Shown: in pieces, positions 36,501 to 64,000 of the stretch
How positions within the stretch are numbered: the stretch's first letter is position 1
How the letters are laid out: the number at the start of each line of letters is the position of its first letter
From: Enchytraeus crypticus
Taxonomy: Eukaryota; Annelida; Clitellata; Enchytraeida; Enchytraeidae
DNA length: 64,000 nucleotides
Direction: 5' to 3'
Assembly (NCBI GenBank): GCA_905160935.1
Contig: CAJHZI010000263.1
Span: forward strand, 398,501 to 462,500
Position numbers and translations under genes: made by a program
Notes under the pieces: model-generated
The model's input: only the letters and a program-made list of their open reading frames with translations
The model's database searches: none
Told to the model about the DNA's origin: nothing

Positions 36501-37152
36501 ATCATCTGGCTGTATGTCAGTTATCGTCAGGTTATACTGATTGTGACGTTCGTCTACCAGAACGTTGAAACGATCTTTGAATCTCTGCTGAATGTATGCA
36601 GGATTACCTGCAAATATCAACATGCCATAGTAACAATATATAATTAATATTTCCTTCTAGACCCATTACACAACTCTATGAAGTGGAGAAACGATATATT
36701 AATTTTTTAACAATTAGTACTAAAATGTAAACAAAGCGCAATTTTAAAGATTAATTTGACGTGTATAAAGTAGTAGAAGTGGCTGGCCCGACACTGATAT
36801 CACTTTCCCCGAAATGAAAATGACTTTAAAAAGGCTTTGGCCTTATTCCCATCGTAATATCACACGAAAAAAACTCCACAGCTTTAGGGGACAATTATTT
36901 CAGTATAATTAGAAATATTTGAAAATACCGCAGTGTATTACCCTGATAGATGGTATGCCAGTAAAACTCCTTCCCATCCGCTTTCTCTACCTCCCACATG
37001 ACGGGTTTGGAGAGATTTGTGTAGCACGAGAGAACAACGTGAGAGCCAGGGCGAGTGATCACGTCTGCTGGCTCCCTTGTTAGAATTGAACTAACTACTT
37101 GTAGTAAAATTGACCACAGTAAAGTGGTAGTTACCAGACTTTGAAGAATCAT
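31902..37152 (-). CDS. Ig-Ig-TM-Kelch receptor, copy B (5 exons, 649 aa)
   Basis: Tandem paralogue of the gene at 21959-29121, same strand and order. Exons: 36942-37152, 36401-36607, 35424-35819, 33666-33893, 31902-32809. The first three exons are exactly the same lengths as in copy A (211, 207, 396 bases) and all introns are phase 1. Signal peptide in [17 protein letters not shown]; first Ig with VVLSCYTN and [10 protein letters not shown]; second Ig with [10 protein letters not shown] and [10 protein letters not shown]. The TM helix is about 291-309 ([18 protein letters not shown]) followed by RKKR. The Kelch exon has [29 protein letters not shown], and a longer tail ending in ALCSTVS. The TM/juxtamembrane exon (228 against 273 bases) and the extracellular stalk are the most diverged parts. 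Open in all exons, so it looks functional. Ligand and partners are unknown. Confidence 0.85.
33112..33545. mobile_element. Fold-back element with about 45-bp inverted ends around (CT)n(TA)n
   Basis: The left end ACAGTCATTCTTCAACT to CCCATAATATTCTCTCTC recurs inverted at the right (GAGAGAATATTATGGGGTAA to AAAGAATGACTATAGG). The core is (CT)n, (TA)n and (GA)n, so the arms continue into self-complementary microsatellite. It lies in intron 4 of receptor B. Confidence 0.8.
33990..34155. repeat. About 20-bp tandem repeat
   Basis: About seven copies of CAGTATCCTAACTATCCCAG in intron 3 of receptor B, about 100 bases upstream of exon 4 in the transcript. Confidence 0.88.
34535..34650 (+). repeat. Dispersed repeat shared with 47735-47812
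   Basis: CGTAATAACCCATACATGAA, CATACAACAATGCAACAGG and ACCAGAAAAGC recur almost unchanged in the cyclase gene just upstream of its exon 5. Identity unknown; probably the end of a retroelement. Confidence 0.75.
35870..35998 (-). mobile_element. tRNA-derived SINE, family B
   Basis: Minus strand: tail AAGGTTAGCGTCAGTTTCC, B-box as TTGAACCCC, then GATCCGCGGTTGAGTATC and GGCTCCAGCC. It sits 50 bases upstream of exon 3 of receptor B on the transcript. Confidence 0.85.
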
Positions 37153-37870
37153 GCTTTAAAGTAATGACTGGGAAGTTGTGATCCGATTAATAAATCTGTT
37201 AAATCAATAGAGGAGAAAGCAATAAAATATGTGTATTGAAGAATAGTCTAGATAGCTACATTGAAGATGTAATGCTAATATATCGATTAAAATACAATAT
37301 TTGTAAATCTAAAACTATAGAAATAGAAATATATGCAAGGTATACTAGTACAGTATACTAATCACCTACTACCCTAGCAGTGGCGTTCACTGATATTTTG
37401 GAAGCCCCATTTTAAAAATGTTTTGTGAAAATCGCTTTTGGAGATTAGGAATATGAGCGGTATACCATGACATCCCTTCAATCATCTTGTTGCTGCAAAT
37501 GCGTTGCACGGAACTTCTTATATAGAAATGAAGTGTGTGCCTCTTTTTCTAGTAAAGCAGACTAAAAACGTACAGTCTTAGGTCGAATTATACAATTATG
37601 GATTAATTATATAAGATTAAAAACCAAATAGGTTATGAAGCATGCCTATACGTAATAAATTTCAGTAGCTACTCCTATGTAAGATATAACTTATGTTAAA
37701 TGAAATAGACCCTCATATTTACATGATTATAATTACATATAGATATGAAGACCTGATTGCTTGGTATACCTGTAGCAAAGTGATAAGCAGCATGTTGAGT
37801 ACTAGTAAGCCTACTTTATATGCCTTAAGTAGCACTTAGATCTTCATTTTGGCAAAACACGAGAGAGAGA

Positions 37871-37916
<46 letters not shown>

Positions 37917-37974
37917 TAAAGAAGTTCTTTAGTGCAGTAGTAGTAGTAATAGTAGTGTGGTGCCGTAGTAATAT

Positions 37975-38710
37975 TTACTGTAGTAGTTATGTAGTGCAGT
38001 AGATATTTACTGTAGTAGTTATGTAGTGCAGTAGATATTTACTGTAGTAGTTATGTAGTGCAGTAGATATTTACTGTAGTAGTTATGTAGTGCAGTAGAT
38101 ATTTACTGTAGTAGTTATGTAGTGCAGTAGATATTTACTGTAGTAGTTATGTAGTGCAGTAGATATTTACTGTAGTAGTTATGTAGTGCAGTAGATATTT
38201 ACTGTAGTAGTTATGTAGTGCAGTAGATATTTACTGTAGTAGTTATGTAGTGCAGTAGATATTTACTGTAGTAGTTATGTAGTGCAGTAGATATTTACTG
38301 TAGTAGTTATGTAGTGCAGTAGATATTTACTGTAGTAGTTATGTAGTGCAGTAGATATTTATTGTAGTAGTTATGTAGTGCAGTAGATATTTATTGTAGT
38401 AGTTATGTAGTGCAGTAGATATTTATTGTAGTAGTTATGTAGTGCAGTAGATATTTATTGTAGTAGTTATGTAGTGCAGTAGATATTTACTGTAGTAGTT
38501 ATGTAGTGCAGTAGATATTTATGTAGTAGTATGTTAGTGTAGTAGCAGTAGATATTTATTGTAGTAGTTATGTAGTGCAGTAGATATTTATTGTAGTAGT
38601 TATGTAGTGCAGTAGATATTTATTGTAGTAGTTATTTAGTGCAGTTGATATTTATTGTAGTAGTTATTTAGTGTAGTAGATATTTATTGTAGTAGTTATT
38701 TAGTGTAGAA
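37975..38710. repeat. 32-bp minisatellite
   Basis: About 22 copies of a unit made of GATATTTACTGTAGTAGTTA and TGTAGTGCAGTA. A C/T variant (TTACTG or TTATTG) is blocked: C type to about 38340, then mostly T type. Confidence 0.95.
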
Positions 38711-39429
38711 GATACACACATAGACCTACCACTAATGAAACATTCACCTTTCAATTCTTGAGCTCACCTCAAGTCTCCCTTCCCCCTAAGTGCCAAACTC
38801 TGAGCAAGGTTTTCACTGTGTCACTTTACAACTAATTAGGCCTATAATTAAAATACTTCTACCTCATAATTAATTAACCGAAAGTTAGAAGTTGGCCTTC
38901 TACTGCCAGCAGTAGAAGGCAACTTGCCAATTGCTTCCAGTAAGCCTAGGCCTATTTTGTAATTGCTTCTAGTAGGCCTATGCAGTATTAGGGCCATAAT
39001 TTCGTTTACTTTTAAGAGGATAGCCTTTTAGCTCTTTAGAGTTAACACACTGATAGCAATGCCATTGTAGCCATAGCTACACTTTTACTTTCTACTTTCG
39101 TGATTGATAATGTATGGTGCAGAACTCATTAGATGTACAAAACAGGCTCATAGTAATTGTTAGCTGCACAGATTCATTAAAGTTGTAACCGCTCTTTGAA
39201 TAATACTACAATTTATAACCAATTGCAACATAATTTAATTAAAACAATCTAACCTATGAATGAGCTCCCCTTGGACAATGTTATTTGTTATTTGTTTGCT
39301 GTTTGTTTATCTAACTACATGCGCGTTCCTATTGTTTGCATGATTAGTGCTGTGATGAACAAATAAGCGATACTAAATATAAACTAACATTCCACCGATA
39401 GTATATGTTCCATCAGCTTCTGCTCATAC

Positions 39430-39545
39430 AGCGATAGGTGTATAGTGCTACACTGGTGGATAGCTGCTCCACTGGTGTATAGTGCTACACTGGTGGATAG
39501 CTGCTCCACTGGTGGATAGCTGCTCCACTGGTACATGACTGCTCC
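39430..39545. repeat. Short repeat CACTGGTGGATAGCTGCTC
   Basis: Four or five copies alternating with CACTGGTGTATAGTGCTA, next to a family D fragment. Confidence 0.8.
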
Positions 39546-40354
39546 ACTAATAACAACAATAACAAAAAGTAGAGTGCTACAGTCATCAATGACAACATCG
39601 AGCACACTGTCGGTATCATTAACAGAGCTGACTATATCTTGGTAACAACAACAACAACAACACAGATTAATGGTATCCTAAGAATTTATTATATTATCGT
39701 ATCAAATTTTGCTTCTAGCTCCAAATTCAACGATTTTTGTATTGCTGCAGAATAATATCGCTCATTGTGAGAATAGTCGTAATTACGAAATGATTTTATT
39801 GTCTCCGCTAAAATGCCAACACAATTGATTTCAAATTCCAGTAGCCGAAGATTTCAATAGGACAATGTCGTGATATAGAGGTATTTAGTTTACTTACACT
39901 TCAGCATCTGTAATACCTGTAATACCTCGGGCTTTTTATTTTAATCATTCAGTAGATGTTACTCTTCGAACAACTGAGTGCAGAATGTAGGCCACAAGCA
40001 ATTTTGTCATTTACTCTGAATTATCCGTCAAGTTCTGGAATTTGCTATTCAGGCAGTATGTTGATCTTTAGCATTACCAAAAGTTAAAGTTCACTATTTA
40101 ACCAAAATCAAAAGTTCTGACATTAAGAGCGCCAACATTTCAGAGTTAACAGAATCCCTTGCTCTGGGTATCAAAGAATAATGATAATTATCTGGTCATA
40201 TTTAGGGGCAGCAACCGTTGAACCAACATATAATATCGATTAAGGGAAGGATCACACCTTGCTGGTAAGCCAGAGAAGATCAACTTAGTGGGGTACCGCA
40301 CTATGTTGCTTTTGCGTCTTTAATAGGCCAAAGGAGTAAAGATGCCCTTGCTTC

Positions 40355-40500
40355 TAGTTGACCTCTAATCGACCTCTAGTCGACCTCTAGTTCACCTCTA
40401 GCTGACCTCTAGTTGACCTCTAGTCGACCTCTAATCGACCTCTAGTCGACTTCTAGTTGACCTCTAGTTTACCTCTAGTTGACCTCGTTTCGACCTCAAT
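40355..40500. repeat. 11-bp repeat GACCTCTAGTC
   Basis: About 13 imperfect copies, alternating GACCTCTAGTT, GACCTCTAATC and GACCTCTAGTC. Confidence 0.9.
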
Positions 40501-40597
40501 TCTAGTGGAGTAGCTCCACGAGTATGGTCAATAAATCCTCCAATGGTCCAAATTTCAAAACATTTATACGTACACTTGCTTTCAGTCAGTTTCGAGA

Positions 40598-40725
40598 TAT
40601 TCTGCGTCCCCCCTCACTTTACCCACTGTACTTAATCAACTTCATCAATTTTTAATTATAATTACAATTCTAAATTGATAAAGTTGACAAAGATCAGTGG
40701 GTAAAGTGGGGGGGGGGGACGCAAG
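40598..40725. repeat. Inverted repeat with about 50-base arms
   Basis: CTGCGTCCCCCCTCACTTTA onward pairs with the complement of GTGGGTAAAGTGGGGG and GGACGCAAG; the arms also share ATCAACTTCATCAATTT against AAATTGATAAAGTTGA. The loop is about 15 bases. Confidence 0.85.
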
Positions 40726-40849
40726 GGAACTGCGTTCCCAAAGTTCTAAGTTTATCTGAGAAGTGTTCCCCTGTACCAAGATAAATGTCAACTTAAGGAA
40801 CATTTTATAATTTTTCCTGTATTTATCATTTTGTGCAATAAAATTATAC

Positions 40850-41078
40850 ACGCATTATAGTGAAATGATCATATATGTAGATATCTATCACTTTTTAATA
40901 CCACATGTTTAAACCGTTAGGCAATTTAGACCATTTTCCGCGTAACCAGTCCAGTGAATGTCTGAGATTTTACTCTTAGATCAGCGCGGCTAGGATTCGA
41001 ACCTGCGAGAGTTCAATTCACCTCAGGATCTGTCATTTAAAACTTCATGACATTACCCCTACGCTATTGAGACATCAG
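40850..41078 (-). mobile_element. tRNA-derived SINE, family A
   Basis: Nearly full copy on the minus strand: ends CACGCATTATAGTGAAATG, B-box GGATTCGAACC, A-box side CGCTATTGAGACAT. Confidence 0.87.
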
Positions 41079-41195
41079 ATTGCATTGTTTATCAATAAAC
41101 GACTATCAGCTGTAGAGTAGTCACGTGAACCGTAACTTAACGACTTTTACTCAGGATAAGTGCTATAAGCTCTCCGGTCACCTCTCCAGTTCTCC

Positions 41196-41204
41196 TATAT
41201 AAAG
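41196..41204 (+). promoter_or_regulatory. Candidate TATA box for the guanylate cyclase gene
   Basis: TATATAAAG about 540 bases before the start codon, in unique sequence with no other gene nearby. Transcription start unproven. Confidence 0.35.
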
Positions 41205-41332
41205 TCACTGCAGTGTTGCCACCCAGGAGTTGAGTTCGATGTGTCATTGAATGACAACAGCGAATTCACATCATCTCTCTTTCCTTGTCTTACTTTGGGT
41301 TATTTATTACCTAATTGTTATTTAATTATTAG

Positions 41333-41333
<1 letters not shown>

Positions 41334-41375
<42 letters not shown>

Positions 41376-41376
41376 G
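41334..41376. repeat. (ATT)n microsatellite
   Basis: Fourteen ATT units between the TATA candidate and the start codon, so possibly in the 5' UTR. Confidence 0.9.
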
Positions 41377-41734
41377 TTGAAATCGGTACAAGTTGTCTGA
41401 AAGATGATTTTATAGTTTTAGCGTTATTTACCTAGATTTAGAACGAAACTGTTAAATTATTAAATATGTTTATATATTAATTAGTAAATTAATAAATTAT
41501 TAGTTAATTAAGCCGAATAAAATAATATTCTCAGTTTATTCGCAAACAGTAACATAATCTGAACTATACTTCGGAGATAACATTTAAAATAACTTACGAC
41601 AATTTTGTTGAAAATAAAACACCAAATAAACCTGTAAAGTTCAACATTGAAATAAGTTCCTTCAAAATAAAACCTTGACCAATAAAGTGCACAGCTAACA
41701 TCAGTTGTAAGAAGGCATAGACCGGTAAAGCAGC

Positions 41735-62647
<20,913 letters not shown>

Positions 62648-62830
62648 TCTAACCCCACAGCCATGCTGAATCATCTGCCTGCTGCTCAGAGGTTCTCTGT
62701 CACATCAGTTTGTCGTCTAGACCGTGAACAATACAGCTCGCTGCTGGTACCTTTGAATATCGATTGATCTATAATCAAAAACTGACTAAACTTATGATGA
62801 GTCTCGAAATAAGCATAATTGCTTTATGAT

Positions 62831-62836
62831 AATAAA
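62831..62836 (+). promoter_or_regulatory. Candidate poly(A) signal of the guanylate cyclase gene
   Basis: AATAAA 184 bases after the stop codon. Confidence 0.5.
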
Positions 62837-62944
62837 TTTTTGCTCATCAAACCCTTTAATTTATCTATGCTAATTAAGTGGATATTTAAATTAATTTAAA
62901 TGCATTGAGCTTAAATCAAGGTAATAAAAATGTATAAATTTATT

Positions 62945-63140
62945 TCTTTAATTTTTCTGGATTTTTGCAAGGCCTTTGATACGATCGATCATCTATCACT
63001 TTGTCAAGAATTGCATTAAATGTTACCAGTTCTGTGGTTAAAATTATTTCTAATGGATAAGCAGAAGATTATTGAGAATGCAGCTTATTCTATCACGTCT
63101 GTATCTAATGGTGTTCCGCACGGCTCAGTTTTAGATTCAT
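62945..63140 (+). mobile_element. Reverse transcriptase fragment (CR1/Jockey-like)
   Basis: FLDFCKAFDTIDHLSL, and after a frame shift ITSVSNGVPHGSVLDS: the RT motifs around F.D..KAFDT and GVPQGSVLGP, broken by stops. Not intact. Confidence 0.8.
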
Positions 63141-63275
63141 CATAATTCCCAATACGGTTTACAGTTAGTCCTACTGGGTGCCAGAAATGTCGCCTAATTA
63201 GCGCAGTATCGATAAAATCCTGTACAGAAAAGTTTATTTAGAAATCATATACCGAATCATATTTCATATGGCTTG

Positions 63276-63510
63276 CTACCGAAGCATTGACAAAGAGGTG
63301 ATCTCCGTAGTTGGAGGGGTTTGATCAACCTTGACAATATTCTCTTCCACATTAGCTGGAGACATGCGAGGTATTGATGCCAGAGATATTTTAGTCTCTG
63401 CCTCATGAGCAGGTGATAAGCGATGTTGTAGCTTTGGCTCAGGCTCCACATCTATGGAACCTTCAGAGGTCCATTGATCAGAGTCCACACTAACTGAACC
63501 ATCCAGCCTC
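63276..63510 (-). CDS. Probable 3'-terminal exon of an unidentified gene running off the right edge
   Basis: An open frame ends at a stop at 63276-63278. Reading into it on the minus strand there is a plausible acceptor (GTTGTTGCTTTAG|GAGG), giving 78 codons plus one base. The peptide is acidic and Ser/Pro-rich, with EPEPKLQHRLSPAHEAE and ETKISLASIPRMSPANVEEN. Alternatively the frame opens at the ATG at 63575 and starts with MDDRNTLVVIAAVILCCCCCF, a short hydrophobic run followed by a Cys cluster made by a (TGT)n microsatellite. The short KISL...P...P.N..E pattern faintly recalls the cytosolic tail of the Ig-TM-Kelch receptors, but this may be chance. No family recognised. Confidence 0.35.
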
Positions 63511-63639
63511 CTAAAGCAACAACAACAACATAGAATTACTGCAGCAATCACAACTAGAGTGTTCCTGTCATCCATGATATTATTGAGAACATAATAACAA
63601 TATCTTGCGAAAATATCAGGAATACTATTTGAAGTTATT

Positions 63640-63895
63640 TAACGTAACTGAATTTCGATGATTAAATTAGTAAATTTAATTAATTAAGATAATTAATTTC
63701 GATGATTAAATTAGTAAATTTAATTAATTAATTAAGATATTTAATTTCGATGATTAAATTAGTAAATTTAATTAATTAATTAAGATAATTAATTTCGATG
63801 ATTAAATTAGTAAATTTAATTAATTAATTAAGATAATTAATTTCGATGATTAAATTAGTAAATTTAATTAATTAATTAAGATAATTAAATTAGCA
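63640..63895. repeat. 47-48-bp minisatellite
   Basis: Five copies of ATTTCGATGATTAAATTAGT followed by AAATTTAATTAATTAATTAA and GATAATTA. Confidence 0.95.
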
Positions 63896-64000
63896 TCGCA
63901 ACACCGACACTCGCCTATACATGCCACGTTAAGTTGAATTTACTTGATAGCGCCATGATAGAAATGGCAAATAACTTCAGTCCATTGCCAGTTTATTGTA
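63896..64000. other. Unassigned sequence at the right edge
   Basis: About 100 bases with no recognised feature; it may be intron of the gene ending at 63276. Confidence 0.5.

Larger units (their letters stand above)
37153..41734. other. Intergenic region between receptor B and guanylate cyclase (divergent genes)
   Basis: Both 5' flanks. Holds (GA)n (37860-37920), the 32-bp array (37975-38710), short family D piece (39540-39612), GACCTCTAGT repeats (40355-40500), an inverted repeat (40598-40725), family A SINE (40850-41075), a TATA box candidate (41196) and (ATT)n (41334-41375). No further exon seen. Confidence 0.7.
62648..63275. other. 3' flank of the guanylate cyclase gene with a reverse transcriptase fragment
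   Basis: After the stop codon there is AATAAA at 62831-62836 (and 62922-62927), then an RT remnant at 62945-63140 and about 120 bases of unassigned sequence. Confidence 0.7.

Noticed and set aside
21959..37152. Kelch exons as separate KLHL genes
   Set aside because: There is no BTB or BACK exon nearby, each Kelch exon starts at a phase-1 acceptor that fits the TM exon donor, and both copies keep the same layout.

Overview
This is a metazoan nuclear window: intron-rich, AT-rich and full of mini- and microsatellites, SINEs, LINE fragments and one hAT-type element. The five well-supported genes all have GT-AG introns whose phases join into long conserved proteins. Natriuretic-peptide-type guanylate cyclase, Mondo and mitochondrial isovaleryl-CoA dehydrogenase together suggest a bilaterian invertebrate. 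I cannot name the phylum from sequence alone.

Layout. (1) 175-8359, minus: N-terminal 836 codons of a Mondo-family glucose-sensing transcription factor (MLXIP/MLXIPL); the bHLHZip end lies off the left edge. (2) 13416-19082, minus: complete isovaleryl-CoA dehydrogenase in 5 exons (424 aa). (3) 21959-29121 and 31902-37152, minus: two tandem paralogues of a single-pass receptor with signal peptide, two Ig-like domains, a TM helix and an intracellular six-repeat Kelch domain. I know of no described family with this architecture. (4) 41735-62647, plus: complete receptor guanylate cyclase in 21 exons (1031 aa), with ligand-binding domain, TM, kinase-homology domain, coiled coil and cyclase. One residue expected to be catalytic is changed (Arg to Met at 978). 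(5) 63276-63510, minus: a probable last exon of a further gene running off the right edge.

The main oddity is in the introns. Many tandem arrays begin exactly at a splice junction, and their units are copies of that junction, so donors or acceptors are multiplied (Mondo exons 3 and 4; cyclase exons 2, 3, 4, 14 and 19; the stop-codon end of one Kelch exon). GATT-type tetranucleotide repeats are also polarised relative to transcription: TTGAT-type just before acceptors, ATCA-type just after donors, in genes on both strands. Twelve of the 40 donors I could place have T at +3.

Mobile elements: two tRNA-derived SINE families, a 5S-rRNA-like SINE with a tRNA-like head, 3' ends of at least two non-LTR retrotransposon families, short dispersed families ending in simple-repeat tails, a complete 814-bp hAT-type non-autonomous element with a perfect 8-bp target duplication, and several fold-back structures. 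The genes are functionally unrelated (nutrient sensing, leucine catabolism, cell-surface receptors, cGMP signalling); nothing suggests co-regulation beyond proximity.
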